A stretch of DNA of 64,000 nucleotides from Pseudorhodoferax sp. Leaf265 (GCF_001422365.1 NZ_LMMT01000036.1:127823-191822), one strand, 5' to 3'; shown: positions 14,904 through 24,128, counted from the first letter of the stretch. The notes: generated from the sequence alone by a model not told the origin. Made by a program: numbers and translations.

Positions 14904-16283
14904 CTAGGTTTGCGCCGGCACGCTCAGCTGCAGGCCCACGCCGCGCCCGGCCAGGCCCGGGACGATGGCCACGCTGCCCCCCAGGCGCAGCGCAGCCTGG
15001 CGCACGATGGCCAGGCCCAGGCCCGAGCCGCTGGCGGCCTGCCCGGCACCGCGGTAGAAGCGGTCGAACACGCGTGCCTGCTCGGCCGGCGCGATGCCGG
15101 GGCCGTCGTCCTGCACGGTGAGCGACCAGCCCGGCGCCGACCCGGCCGACAGCGTGACCTGCACCGTGCAGCCAGGCCCGCCATAGCGCAACGCGTTGTC
15201 GAGCAGGTTGGCGATGATGGATTGCAGCGCTGCCGGCTCGGCCACGCGCCACAGTTCGTCGGGCGCTTCCAGCGCCAGTTCGACACCCTGCGACAGCGCC
15301 GCCGGCGCGGCCTGGGCCAGCTGCGCGCGCACCTGGGCCGCGACGTCGGCTGGCGCGGGCACGGCGCGCGGCGCCTCGTCCAGCGCCGCCAGGTCCAGCA
15401 GCTGCTGCGCCAGATGGGCGGCGCGCGCGATGGCCTGTTCCAGGTGCTGCTGCGCCGCGGCGCGCGCACCGGCATCCGTCGAGCGGGCCAGCACATGGGC
15501 CTGGGCCGTGACCACCGCCAGCGGCGTGCGCATCTCGTGTGCCGCGTCCTGCACGAAGGCGCGCTCGCGCTGCAGCGTGTCGCGCGCACGGCCCAGCAGC
15601 TGGTCCAGCGCATGCACCAGCGGGCGCAGCTCCCGGTGCCGCGCAGCAAAGCCGACCGGTTGCAGATCGCCGGCGGCGCGGCCCCGGATGCGGTCGGCCA
15701 GGGCCTGCAGCGGCCGCAGGCCGTTGCGCACCGACAGCCAAACCGCCAGCAGCACGATGGGCGAGGCCAGCAGCACGTAGGGCACCAGGAAGCGCGCGTT
15801 GTAGGCCAGGAAGTCGGCGGGCATGCGCTGGGGCTCGGCGATGCGCAGCGTCCAGCGGCCGGCGCCGGCCTGGAAAATGCGGTGCTGCCGGCCGTCGATC
15901 TCGGCGTACGAGACCGGATGCCCGGGCCGCGCGGCATCGGCAGCGAAGCCCGGCGAGGCATAGACGGTCTGGCCGTCCCGGTCGGCCAGCGCGAACCGGT
16001 AGCGGCCGGTGAAGCGCGGGTCCTGCGCACGCCGCTCGTTGACCCAGCGGGCGGTGGCCGCCAGCGCGGCGCGGGCCTGGGCCGCATCGTCGATCTCGGC
16101 CAGGGCGCCGAGCAGTGCATGGCCGAACTTCTGCAGGTTCGGCCCGGTCGCCAGGGCCTGCCGGTTGAGCGCGTACTCGTAGGCCAGCAGCGCGGCCCAG
16201 ACCACGACGAACGCCAGCAGCACCGACCAGGTGCTGCGCCGCACCAGCGTCGGCTCGGCCAGCCAGGCGGCCAGGCGCTTCAT
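14904..16283 (-). CDS. Two-component sensor histidine kinase, QseC/TctE-like
   Basis: Membrane sensor kinase (459 aa). A first helix (about 17-37) and a second (about 165-185) flank a periplasmic sensor of about 125 residues, followed by HAMP. The phosphoacceptor His249 is in HEMRTPL. The N box (NLLDNALRYGG), G1 (DDGPGI) and G2 (GSGLGLAIV) are all present. The start overlaps the stop of the response regulator (ATGA, 16280-16283), so the pair is translationally coupled. The divergent TonB-dependent receptor suggests control of a metal or siderophore-type uptake. Confidence 0.92.
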   Translation of the reverse strand: MKRLAAWLAEPTLVRRSTWSVLLAFVVVWAALLAYEYALNRQALATGPNLQKFGHALLGALAEIDDAAQARAALAATARWVNERRAQDPRFTGRYRFALADRDGQTVYASPGFAADAARPGHPVSYAEIDGRQHRIFQAGAGRWTLRIAEPQRMPADFLAYNARFLVPYVLLASPIVLLAVWLSVRNGLRPLQALADRIRGRAAGDLQPVGFAARHRELRPLVHALDQLLGRARDTLQRERAFVQDAAHEMRTPLAVVTAQAHVLARSTDAGARAAAQQHLEQAIARAAHLAQQLLDLAALDEAPRAVPAPADVAAQVRAQLAQAAPAALSQGVELALEAPDELWRVAEPAALQSIIANLLDNALRYGGPGCTVQVTLSAGSAPGWSLTVQDDGPGIAPAEQARVFDRFYRGAGQAASGSGLGLAIVRQAALRLGGSVAIVPGLAGRGVGLQLSVPAQT

Positions 16284-16936
16284 GGCACGAGCAGGTAGCC
16301 GACGCCGCGCACGGTCTGGATCGCGTCGGCCCCGACCTTGCGGCGCAGGTTGGAGATGTGGACCTCCAGCGCACTGAAATCCATGGCCTCGCCCAGCGGT
16401 GCAAGCCGCTGCGCGAGCTGGCCCTTGGCGAGCACGGCGCCGGGCTCGCGCGCGAGCTCCAGCAGGATCTGGAACTCGCGCGGCGACAGCGCGAGCGGCA
16501 CGCCGTCGCGCGTGACGCGGCGGCTGCGTGGCTCGACCACGAGCGCACCCACGGTCCAGCGCTCGCTTGCCTGGTGCGCCGCACGGCGCAGCACGGCGCG
16601 GATGCGCGCGACCAGTTCCTCGGTGGCGAAGGGCTTGACCACGAAGTCGTCGGCCCCACCGTCCAGCCCGGCCAGCCGATCGGCCACGGCCGAGCGCGCC
16701 GTGATGATGATGACGGGCACCTGCATGCCGTCGCGGCGCCAGCGCAGCAGCAGGTCCAGGCCCGAGCCGTCGGGCAGAGCGAGGTCGAGCAGCACGCAGT
16801 CGAACGCACCGGCATCGACCGCCTGCGGCGCGTCGAGCGCGCGCCGCCGCCATTCGCTGCTCAGCCCCTCGACGCGCAATGCCGATTGCAGTGCGCGGCC
16901 CAGGTCCAGGTCGTCCTCTATCAGCAGGATGTGCAT
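16280..16936 (-). CDS. Two-component response regulator, OmpR family
   Basis: 218 aa regulator. The receiver domain (1-115) has acidic residues 7-9, the phosphorylated Asp51 in LLDLALPDG, Thr79 and Lys101. The winged-helix effector (about 125-218) ends in VRGVGYLL. Length and sequence are QseB/PmrA-like. It is first in the operon with its kinase and is divergent from the TonB receptor gene. A PmrA/QseB-box-like direct repeat (16986-17002) lies in the shared 124-bp promoter region, so auto-regulation and receptor control are plausible. Confidence 0.93.
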   Translation of the reverse strand: MHILLIEDDLDLGRALQSALRVEGLSSEWRRRALDAPQAVDAGAFDCVLLDLALPDGSGLDLLLRWRRDGMQVPVIIITARSAVADRLAGLDGGADDFVVKPFATEELVARIRAVLRRAAHQASERWTVGALVVEPRSRRVTRDGVPLALSPREFQILLELAREPGAVLAKGQLAQRLAPLGEAMDFSALEVHISNLRRKVGADAIQTVRGVGYLLVP

Positions 16937-16985
16937 GCCGGCGATTGTGGCGAAGCCGCAGCACGGCGCGGCGGCGCGCCGCGCC

Positions 16986-17002
16986 GGCTTTGGCTGTCCT
17001 TA
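16986..17002 (+). promoter_or_regulatory. Direct repeat CTTTGG-N5-CTTAAG, candidate response-regulator box
   Basis: Two 6-bp half sites spaced 11 bp start to start resemble the CTTAAG-N5-CTTAAG box bound by PmrA/QseB-type regulators. It lies between the response-regulator start (16936) and the TonB receptor start (17061). The first half is imperfect, so this is a candidate only. Confidence 0.4.
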
Positions 17003-17060
17003 AGCTCGGCCAGCCCAGAATCGCCGGCCACAAGAACACACGGACACAGGAAGCCCGCGC

Positions 17061-19271
17061 ATGACGACAAGAAGACTGCCACGCCGGCGTTGCGGCTGGG
17101 TCCTTGCGGCGATGCTGTCGGCGCACGCCGCGCCCGCCGCGGCCCAGGGCATTCCCGGTGACAACGACGACACGCCCACGCGCCAGCTCGAAGGCGTGAC
17201 GGTCAACGCACGGCGCTCGATCGAGCAGCGCTTCTTCGCCACCGGCTCGCTGGTGGTGGTGGACCGCTCCGACATCGCCCAGCTCGGCGCCTTCTCGGTG
17301 GCCGACGTGCTGCGCCAGCTGCCCGGCGTGCAGGTCACCCCCAACGCCAGCGGTGGCGTGGAGATCCGCATGCGCGGCATGGAGCGCAGTGCCACGCAGC
17401 TGCTGATCGACGGCCAGCGCGCGGGCAGCGGCCGCGCGCAGCTGCCGCTGGACCAGTTGCCGGCCGAGGTGGTCGAGCGCATCGAGGTCGTGCGCGCACC
17501 GACGGCCGAGTTCTCGGGCGCCACCGGCGGCACCTTGAACATCGTGTTGCGCCAGGCCAGCGTGCAGCGCGAGACCACCATCCGCCTGACCGACAACCAT
17601 GTCTGGGGCCGCGACGCCACGCAGCTGTTCTTCTCCAAGTCGGGCCCGCTGCCCGGCACGGGGGCCGCGCCGCCAACCGAGGCAGCAGCCTTGGCCGAAC
17701 AGCCCTGGTCGTACTTCGTCGCGGTGTCCAGCACCGGCATCCTGCTGGGGTCGGACGTGGAGCGCGAACGCCTGGCCAACGGCGCACGCGCGTTCGCCTC
17801 GCAGGCGCAAGGACGCTACCGGCGCACCGACCAGACCCTGCTGCCACGCCTGCAGGGCCGGCTGGGCGCAGCGGACCAGTTGGCGCTGCGCGGCACGCTG
17901 AGCCGCGCGCGCTTCGCGGGCCACTACGACACCCAGGGCGATGGCCTGGCCGCGACCGGTCCCTACCAGCTGGACACCACGGAGGCGCACCGCTACAGGC
18001 GCCAGTACCTGCAGGGCGCGGCCGACTGGACGCACCGCTTCGAGCGCAGCAAGCTGGAGACCACGCTCTCGCAAAGCCGCGCGGCCGACACCGTGGACCG
18101 GGTCGGCAGCGTGTTGCAAGACACTGGCGGCGCGCCCGGCAGCGACGCCTATGCGTTCCACGACGACCGCTCCGACCGCCTGCGCTCGCTGTCGGCCAAG
18201 CTCTCCGGCACGGCCGACCCTTTGCTGTGGCAAGTGGGCGCGCTGGTGGACGAGCGGCAGCTGCAGGTGCGCAACCAGAGCCAGGCCGGGGGGGACGCGA
18301 ACCGGCTGGACCTGGGCGTGGTGGTGCGCCGGCAGGTGCTGTGGGGCCAGAACGAGTGGGAGCTGCCCGCCAACACCACGCTGACTGCAGGCCTGCGGGC
18401 CGAATGGCTGTCGATCAGCGGCAGCGACACCGAGCTGCTGGCCCAGCGCCGCACCCAGCTGCTGCAACCCTCGCTGCACCTGCGCACGCCGGTCGACGAA
18501 CAACTGCAGTGGCGGCTGAACCTCTCGCGCGTGACGCGCAACCCCAACATCTGGGACCTGGTGGACCGTCGCATTCCCAGCCAGGGCAGCAACGGCCTGG
18601 ACAACCCCGACACGGTGGGCAATCCAGCGCTGCGGCCGGAAGCCGCGTGGACGCTGGACACGGGCCTGGAGCGGCGCCTGGCGCCGCAGGGGCAACTGGG
18701 CCTGAACCTGTTCGTGCGCCGCCTGCACGACACCATCGCCACGGTGACCACGCAGCAGGCCGGCCGCTGGACCGAACAGCGCGCCAACGTCGGCGGCGCG
18801 GTCGTCTGGGGCCTGGAGGCCGACGCCAAGACCGGCCTCACCGCGCTGGGCCTGGGCGCGGACTGGACGCTGTCGGCCAACGCCAGCCTGCTGCAGTCGC
18901 GCATGCTGGACGGTGCGGACGCCGGCAGCCGCATTCCGGGCCAGGCCCGCTACACGGCCAGCGCCACCATCGCCAAGCCGGTGCCGCGCGCGGGCGGCCT
19001 GTTCGGTGGCGCCACGCTGACGCTCACCGGTCCGGCGCAGTTGAACAGCGCGCCGGTCAGCGGGCGCAGCGCGGCGCGTGCGTCGCTGGACGTCTACCTG
19101 GGCGGCCTGGTGCGCGGTTGGGGCTACTGGCGCGTCGGCGTGTTCAACATCGGCGATGCGCCGTTCGAGCGCACGCGCCGCAGCGTCGACGCCAGCGGCG
19201 GCGAGGTGGAGACACGCACGCGCATGCTGCTCACGCCGCGGGTGTACCTGACGGTGGGGACGCAGTTCTGA
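17061..19271 (+). CDS. TonB-dependent outer-membrane receptor
   Basis: Outer-membrane active transporter (736 aa). It has a signal peptide (cleavage near AAA-Q at about 30), a plug domain (about 40-160: SVADVLRQLPGVQV, RGMERSATQLLIDGQR, VERIEVVRAPTAEFSGATGGTLNIV) and a beta-barrel ending in an aromatic residue (VGTQF), as barrel proteins do. The substrate is probably a siderophore, metal complex or other large ligand; no TonB-ExbB-ExbD genes are in the window. A Shine-Dalgarno AGGA precedes the ATG. The divergent two-component system is its likely regulator. It converges on the carotenoid-oxygenase-like gene with a short hairpin between them. Confidence 0.92.
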   Translation: MTTRRLPRRRCGWVLAAMLSAHAAPAAAQGIPGDNDDTPTRQLEGVTVNARRSIEQRFFATGSLVVVDRSDIAQLGAFSVADVLRQLPGVQVTPNASGGVEIRMRGMERSATQLLIDGQRAGSGRAQLPLDQLPAEVVERIEVVRAPTAEFSGATGGTLNIVLRQASVQRETTIRLTDNHVWGRDATQLFFSKSGPLPGTGAAPPTEAAALAEQPWSYFVAVSSTGILLGSDVERERLANGARAFASQAQGRYRRTDQTLLPRLQGRLGAADQLALRGTLSRARFAGHYDTQGDGLAATGPYQLDTTEAHRYRRQYLQGAADWTHRFERSKLETTLSQSRAADTVDRVGSVLQDTGGAPGSDAYAFHDDRSDRLRSLSAKLSGTADPLLWQVGALVDERQLQVRNQSQAGGDANRLDLGVVVRRQVLWGQNEWELPANTTLTAGLRAEWLSISGSDTELLAQRRTQLLQPSLHLRTPVDEQLQWRLNLSRVTRNPNIWDLVDRRIPSQGSNGLDNPDTVGNPALRPEAAWTLDTGLERRLAPQGQLGLNLFVRRLHDTIATVTTQQAGRWTEQRANVGGAVVWGLEADAKTGLTALGLGADWTLSANASLLQSRMLDGADAGSRIPGQARYTASATIAKPVPRAGGLFGGATLTLTGPAQLNSAPVSGRSAARASLDVYLGGLVRGWGYWRVGVFNIGDAPFERTRRSVDASGGEVETRTRMLLTPRVYLTVGTQF

Positions 19272-19283
19272 GGCGGGCGCGCG

Positions 19284-19306
19284 ACCGGCCTTCAGGACCG
19301 GTTTCT
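19284..19306. terminator. Hairpin between convergent receptor and carotenoid-oxygenase genes
   Basis: ACCGGCC (19284-19290) pairs with GG-A-CCGGT (19295-19302) across a TTCA loop with one bulged A, followed by TTTCT. Its place between convergent stops suggests a shared terminator, though the T tract is short. Confidence 0.4.
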
Positions 19307-20810
19307 AGGCCGGGACGAAGATCCCGTGTAAGCCCATCGGCATCACGCGCGGCAGCACGCCCTGCGCGATCGGCCCGTCCGCCAGGTGCTGCGCGTCGAA
19401 CACCGACAGCAGCATGGCCCGTTGCCGCAGGTCCAGCGCGGTGCCCAGCACCCAGCCGTGCCCCTCGGGCGCGCTTGCGCGCGGCACGAACACATGCTCC
19501 TCGACCATCACCTCGGTGCCATAGCGGTAACGGTCCGCGCGCCCCGTCTGCAAGTCCACGCGGGTAACGGCGTCATAGCCCGGCCGCGGGCCGGCGGCCA
19601 CGCGTTCGGCCACCAGCACCTGGCGCGTGCGCTGGCCGACGAAGCGCGGGTCGATGCGCGGGAACTCGGCCACGTGCAGCAGCAACTCCTGCCGAGCCTG
19701 GCCCGACCGCAGGTCCAGCGTGACCAATGCCATCGCCGTGCGGTCCGCATTGCGGTACTCGCCGCGCATCAGGTCCTGCAGGCCCTGGGTGGCCCACCAG
19801 GCGTCGGGCGCGCGGATGTAGTCGAGCTGGATCACGCCGCGGCGCAGGTCTTCCCAAGCGTTGCCGATGTGGAAGACGAAGCCGGTCGGCAACTGGAACC
19901 AGCGCGGCGCGTCGAGCGCGTCCTTGGCCAACACCAGCACGCGCATGCCCAGCTCGGGCCGCCAGACGTGGCTGGCGAGGAAGGTCTGGCCGCCACGCAT
20001 GCGCCCCACGTCGAACACCAGCGGCGGCAGCAGGAACACCAGGTGCCGCTCGGTCACCGCGAAGTCGTGGACCATGGCGATGTCGGGCACGGGCAGGCTG
20101 GCCGTGCGAACCTCGCGCCCGTCCTTCGACACGTGGTAGATCGACAGCAGGCCGGCGCCGCTGCTGACACCGAAGTTCCACAGGCTGCCATCGCGACCGA
20201 TGCGTGGGTGTGCCGAGAACGGCATGCCGGTGTACTCGGGCGTCCAGGTCTTCAGGCCACGCGTCTGCAGGGTTTGCGCGTCCACGCGCGTGGCCGAGCC
20301 GCCCTCCCACAAGGCCAGCAGTTCGCCACCGTGCGCCACCACGCTGGTGTTGGCGACGTTGATGGCGTCGGCCGAACGGACGGGCTCGGCATGCGGCGGG
20401 TTGGTGCCGAACGCGGCGCGCACCGGCCGGCCGGCGGCGCTGTCGGCCAGGAACTTCTCGGTGCGCACGAAGCGGCCCTGGTGCACCACGCCATCCGGTC
20501 CCAACCGGTACTGCTGCAGCATGCCGTCGCCATCGAACCAATGGTGGTAGCGCTCGCCACCGAGCGCATGGCGGGCCGCGCCGTTGCGGTAGAACGCGCC
20601 GTACAGCGCGGGCGGGATGCGGCCACGCATCTGCAGCGGCATCGCTGCGGCGTCGGCCTGCAAGCCCTCGAAGCCCATCTGCCAGGACTGCTGGTCGCGG
20701 CGCGCGGCGAATTCGGCCTGCCAGGTGTCCGGTGCGGTCTGCGCGCGGGCCTGCGCCAGGCCCAGGCCGGCGGCGCCCAGCAGCGCACGGGTGAAGGAGC
20801 GGCGATCCAT
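19305..20810 (-). CDS. Carotenoid-oxygenase-like (RPE65 family) protein with Tat leader
   Basis: 501 aa member of the carotenoid cleavage oxygenase family, seven-bladed propeller non-haem iron enzymes that cleave double bonds. Four His candidates for the iron site are present: His201 (SAHPRIG), His248 (VHDF), His314 (FHIGNAWE) and His495 (GLHG). Unusually it begins with a twin-arginine leader (DRRSFTRALLG) and an A-Q-A cleavage region, so it is probably folded in the cytoplasm and exported. It is transcribed 10 bases after a secreted DUF2141 protein, suggesting a periplasmic pair. The substrate may be a carotenoid, stilbene or lignin-like compound. Confidence 0.87.
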   Translation of the reverse strand: MDRRSFTRALLGAAGLGLAQARAQTAPDTWQAEFAARRDQQSWQMGFEGLQADAAAMPLQMRGRIPPALYGAFYRNGAARHALGGERYHHWFDGDGMLQQYRLGPDGVVHQGRFVRTEKFLADSAAGRPVRAAFGTNPPHAEPVRSADAINVANTSVVAHGGELLALWEGGSATRVDAQTLQTRGLKTWTPEYTGMPFSAHPRIGRDGSLWNFGVSSGAGLLSIYHVSKDGREVRTASLPVPDIAMVHDFAVTERHLVFLLPPLVFDVGRMRGGQTFLASHVWRPELGMRVLVLAKDALDAPRWFQLPTGFVFHIGNAWEDLRRGVIQLDYIRAPDAWWATQGLQDLMRGEYRNADRTAMALVTLDLRSGQARQELLLHVAEFPRIDPRFVGQRTRQVLVAERVAAGPRPGYDAVTRVDLQTGRADRYRYGTEVMVEEHVFVPRASAPEGHGWVLGTALDLRQRAMLLSVFDAQHLADGPIAQGVLPRVMPMGLHGIFVPA

Positions 20811-20820
20811 GGCAGCCCCT

Positions 20821-21264
20821 TCAGCGCAGCTGGATCCGGATGGTGGTGTCGGACTGCAGGTCCAACGCCGCGTCGTCGAAGGCCGGCGGCCCCATGCGCC
20901 CCTGTGCGTCGCGGCTGAAGCCGTAGGGTTCGGTCGGCAGCCCGACCACGTTGGCGTCCAGTCTGGCGTTGCCGTTCTCGTCGTGGTAGGTGGAGACGGC
21001 GTAGCGGCCGGGGGGCAATCCACGGAACAGCAGGACGACCTTGTCCGACGCCGGCACGAACTGGCCTTGCACGGCCTGGCCCGGCTTGGGCCAGCCCGTG
21101 CTGCCGGCGAACAGCGCGCCGGCGACGCTGCCTTGGGCCGAGCGGGCGCCGAGCACTTCGACGGTCAGGTCGGCAGCGCCGGCCATGCCACCGGCCAGCG
21201 CCAGCATGGCGGCTACCGTCGTGGCCCGCGCGGTGCGGGGGATGCAGGAAAAGGTTGCGGACAT
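20821..21264 (-). CDS. DUF2141 family periplasmic protein
   Basis: 147 aa protein with a signal peptide (hydrophobic stretch to about residue 30, cleavage after AGA) and a mature domain rich in beta-strand, containing PPGRYAVSTYHDENGNARLD and EPYGFS, hallmarks of DUF2141. Family members are exported proteins of unknown function. It is the first gene of a two-gene unit with the Tat-exported carotenoid-oxygenase-like protein. The 164 bp upstream (21265-21428) separates it from the SRPBCC-like gene on the same strand and may hold its promoter. Confidence 0.85.
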   Translation of the reverse strand: MSATFSCIPRTARATTVAAMLALAGGMAGAADLTVEVLGARSAQGSVAGALFAGSTGWPKPGQAVQGQFVPASDKVVLLFRGLPPGRYAVSTYHDENGNARLDANVVGLPTEPYGFSRDAQGRMGPPAFDDAALDLQSDTTIRIQLR

Positions 21265-21428
21265 CGTGTGGCTCCGGTCAGTGGGGACACGAAGGCACCA
21301 GCGCCTTCGATGTCCTGACTGTAGGAACGGCACGGTCGCACGGCGACCGGTTTGCGACGGAACGCCGCCGCCGCGGTGCGGGCTGCAGGCAGGCGGCGCG
21401 ACCTGCAGCGCCGGCGGTGCGCCGCGGC

Positions 21429-21989
21429 TCAGGGCGTGCAGGACAACGCGGCGTCGTGCACGCGCCGCAGCAGGCGCCGGCGGATCAGGCCGCTGGCGGG
21501 ACGGATCAGCCACCAGTACGCCGTGAAGCGGCGCCGCGCCTCGTCGCCGCCGCACCAGATGCGGGTGCGCGTGGTCAGGCGTGTGCCACCGGCCGCGGGT
21601 TCGGCGGTGAAGTGCAGCACCAGCTTGGCCATGCCGGCTGCGTCCACGGCCGCGAAGGCCTCGGCATCCGCGACGGGTTCGAGCCCATAGTCGGCCCGCC
21701 AGAAGCGCCCGACCAGGCCGAACGCCAGTTCGCGGTCGCCGTCGCGGCCGAGCGCGGTGAAATCCGCCAGCCCGAAAGGTGGACGGTGCTGCAACGACGA
21801 CGTGAAGCCGAACCGGCCCGCCAGGCGCCCCGGAAGTTCGCGCAGGGCGATCAGGCCGCGCGCCACCGGGTCGTCCACCACATCGGGCCGGGCAGCCATG
21901 TCGAGCACGCACGCCGGTGCCGCGGGCACGTGGCAGCCGTGCTCCTCGGCAAACTGGAAGCGCGGCAGGTAGCGCTCCATGAGTTCCAT
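21429..21989 (-). CDS. SRPBCC-like hypothetical protein
   Basis: 186 aa cytosolic protein. The C-terminal half has the alternating strands and the pattern RTRIWCGGDEARRRF followed by YWWLIRPASGLIRRRLLRRV, which is typical of START/SRPBCC-like proteins of unknown role in this lineage. No catalytic motif is recognisable. It is 13 bases downstream of argF on the same strand, so it may be read through from the arginine genes, but a functional link is not evident. Confidence 0.7.
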   Translation of the reverse strand: MELMERYLPRFQFAEEHGCHVPAAPACVLDMAARPDVVDDPVARGLIALRELPGRLAGRFGFTSSLQHRPPFGLADFTALGRDGDRELAFGLVGRFWRADYGLEPVADAEAFAAVDAAGMAKLVLHFTAEPAAGGTRLTTRTRIWCGGDEARRRFTAYWWLIRPASGLIRRRLLRRVHDAALSCTP

Positions 21990-22002
21990 GGCGCGCGGCG
22001 GT

Positions 22003-22920
22003 TCAGGCGATGCGCCCCAGCAGCAGGTACTCCATCAGCGCCTTCTGCACGTGCATGCGGTTCTCGGCCTCGTCCCAGACCACGGATTGCGGGCCGTCGA
22101 TGACCTCGGCCTCCACTTCCTCGCCGCGGTGGGCCGGCAGGCAGTGCATGAACAGCGCATCGGGCCTGGCGACCTTCATCATCTCCTCGTCCACGCACCA
22201 GTCGGCGAACGCCTCGCGGCGGGCCTCGTTCTCGGCCTCGTAGCCCATGCTGGTCCAGACGTCGGTGGTCACGAGGTCGGCACCGCGGCAGGCGTCCATC
22301 GGGTCCTTGAAGACCTGGTAGCTGTCGGCCGAGCGCAGGCCGGCGACAGACTGGTCGATCTCATAACCGCTGGGCGTGCTGACATGGACCTTGAAGTCCA
22401 GGATCTCGGCGGCCTGAAGCCAGGTGTTGGCCATGTTGTTGCCGTCGCCGACCCAGGCCACCGTTTTGCCCTTGATCGAACCGCGGTGCTCCAGGAAGGT
22501 GAAGATGTCGGCCAGGATCTGGCAGGGGTGGAACTCGTTGGTCAGGCCGTTGATGACGGGCACGCGCGAGTTGGCGGCGAAGGCGACGATCTTGTCCTGC
22601 CCGAAGGTGCGGATCATCACCAGATCGACCATGCGGCTGATGACCTTGGCACTGTCTTCGATCGGCTCTGCGCGGCCCAGCTGGCTGTCGCCGGTGGTGA
22701 GGTTCACCACCGAGCCGCCCAGCTGGTACATGCCGGCCTCGAAGCTCACGCGCGTGCGCGTGCTGGCCTTCTCGAAGATCATGGCCAGCGTGCGGTCCGC
22801 CAGCGGGTGGTGCTTTTCGTAGGCCTTGAACTTGCGCTTGATCAGCGCGGCGCGCTCGAACAGGTAGGCGTACTCGTCGGCCGAGAAGTCGCTGAACTGC
22901 AGGTAGTGCTTCAGGCTCAT
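22003..22920 (-). CDS. argF: Ornithine carbamoyltransferase
   Basis: Makes citrulline from ornithine and carbamoyl phosphate in arginine synthesis (305 aa). The carbamoyl-phosphate loop STRTR is at 53-57, HPCQ at 131-134, the ornithine-binding DVWTSMG at 220-226 and HCLP at 259-262; all are intact. The start codon overlaps the argD stop (ATGA, 22917-22920), so the genes are coupled. The length is normal for the family. Confidence 0.97.
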   Translation of the reverse strand: MSLKHYLQFSDFSADEYAYLFERAALIKRKFKAYEKHHPLADRTLAMIFEKASTRTRVSFEAGMYQLGGSVVNLTTGDSQLGRAEPIEDSAKVISRMVDLVMIRTFGQDKIVAFAANSRVPVINGLTNEFHPCQILADIFTFLEHRGSIKGKTVAWVGDGNNMANTWLQAAEILDFKVHVSTPSGYEIDQSVAGLRSADSYQVFKDPMDACRGADLVTTDVWTSMGYEAENEARREAFADWCVDEEMMKVARPDALFMHCLPAHRGEEVEAEVIDGPQSVVWDEAENRMHVQKALMEYLLLGRIA

Positions 22921-24128
22921 GGCGTTGCCACCGGTTCGGCCAGGAACTCCTTCACCAGCGGCACGAGGATGGCGACGATCTCGTCGGCCTCGGCCTGCGA
23001 CAGGATCAGCGAGGGCACCATGCGGATCACGGAATCGGCGGTCACGCTGAGCAAGAGGCCGCGCTCGGCTGCGCGGGCCGTCAGCACGCCGCAGGGGCGC
23101 GTGAGTTCCACGCCGAGCATGAGGCCCTGGCCGCGGATTTCCTTGAAGCCTTCCAGGCCCTCGAAGGCGTTGAGCAGCGACTGCTTCAGGTGCGCACCGA
23201 CCTTGGCCGCGTTCTCCAGCAGGCCCTCTTCTTCCATGATGCGGATGGTCTCGATCCCCGCGCGCATGGCCAGCGGGTTGCCGCCGAAGGTGGTGCCATG
23301 GTTGCCGGGGCCGAAGATGTGGGCGGCCTTGGGGCCGGCGACGACGGCGCCGATCGGCACGCCCGAGCCCAGGCCCTTGGCCAGCGGCATCACGTCGGGC
23401 ACGATGCCGGCCCACTGGTGCGCGAACCACTTGCCGGTGCGGCCCATGCCGCACTGCACCTCGTCGATCATGAGCAGCCAGTCGCGCTCGTCGCACAGCT
23501 TGCGCACCTGCTGCAGGTATTCGGCGCGCATGGGGTTCACGCCGCCCTCGCCCTGGATGGTCTCGAAGAACACGGCCACCACGTTGGGGTTGCCTTCGGT
23601 CTTGGCCTTCAGCGCGGCGATGTCGTTGAGCGGCACGCGGATGAAGCCCTCGACCAGCGGGCCGAAGCCCTGCTGCACCTTGGTGTTGCCGGTGGCGGAC
23701 AGCGTGGCGATGCTGCGGCCGTGGAAGGCCTTCTCGTAGACGACGATCTCGGGCTTCTCGATGCCCTTGTCGTGGCCGAACTTGCGCGCCAGCTTGATGG
23801 CTGCCTCGTTGGCCTCCAGGCCCGTGCAGCAAAAGAAGGCGTTGGTCATGCCGGCCAGTTCGGTCAGCTTGGCCGCCAGCTTCTCCTGACCGGGCACGTG
23901 GTAGTAATTGGAGCTGTGGATGATCTTGGTGATCTGGTCCTGCAACGCAGGCACCAGCTTGGGATGGTTGTGGCCCAGCGTGTTGACCGCGATGCCGCCC
24001 AGCGCATCGAGGTACTGCTTGCCGTTGGTGTCCCACACGCGCACGCCCTGGCCATGCGACAGCGCGATCGGCACGCGGCCGTAGGTGTTCATGACGTGGG
24101 GGGATGTGGGCTCTGCGGCAGCGGTCAT
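22917..24128 (-). CDS. argD: Acetylornithine aminotransferase
   Basis: PLP-dependent class III aminotransferase (403 aa) that converts N-acetylglutamate semialdehyde to N-acetylornithine; it may also act in lysine synthesis. The PLP lysine is Lys251 (PLAKGLGSG), with Asp222 in MIDEVQCGMGRTG and the phosphate-binding CCTGLEAN at 100-107. The start at 24128 is favoured by a GGAGAG Shine-Dalgarno just upstream; an alternative ATG at 24152 would add eight residues. It forms an operon with argF and is divergent from the DUF3579 gene across a 281-bp gap that should contain both promoters. Confidence 0.96.
   Translation of the reverse strand: MTAAAEPTSPHVMNTYGRVPIALSHGQGVRVWDTNGKQYLDALGGIAVNTLGHNHPKLVPALQDQITKIIHSSNYYHVPGQEKLAAKLTELAGMTNAFFCCTGLEANEAAIKLARKFGHDKGIEKPEIVVYEKAFHGRSIATLSATGNTKVQQGFGPLVEGFIRVPLNDIAALKAKTEGNPNVVAVFFETIQGEGGVNPMRAEYLQQVRKLCDERDWLLMIDEVQCGMGRTGKWFAHQWAGIVPDVMPLAKGLGSGVPIGAVVAGPKAAHIFGPGNHGTTFGGNPLAMRAGIETIRIMEEEGLLENAAKVGAHLKQSLLNAFEGLEGFKEIRGQGLMLGVELTRPCGVLTARAAERGLLLSVTADSVIRMVPSLILSQAEADEIVAILVPLVKEFLAEPVATP

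Noticed and set aside
13172-15121. Long plus-strand reading rich in Arg, Gln and Gly
   Set aside because: It lies antisense to the YkgJ, MFS and histidine kinase genes, which have clear motifs; long stop-free shadows are common in GC-rich DNA.
14904-18728. Very long minus-strand open frame joining the histidine kinase to sequence beyond the response regulator
   Set aside because: The kinase starts at the ATGA overlap at 16283; the upstream part is antisense to the TonB receptor gene and has no homology.
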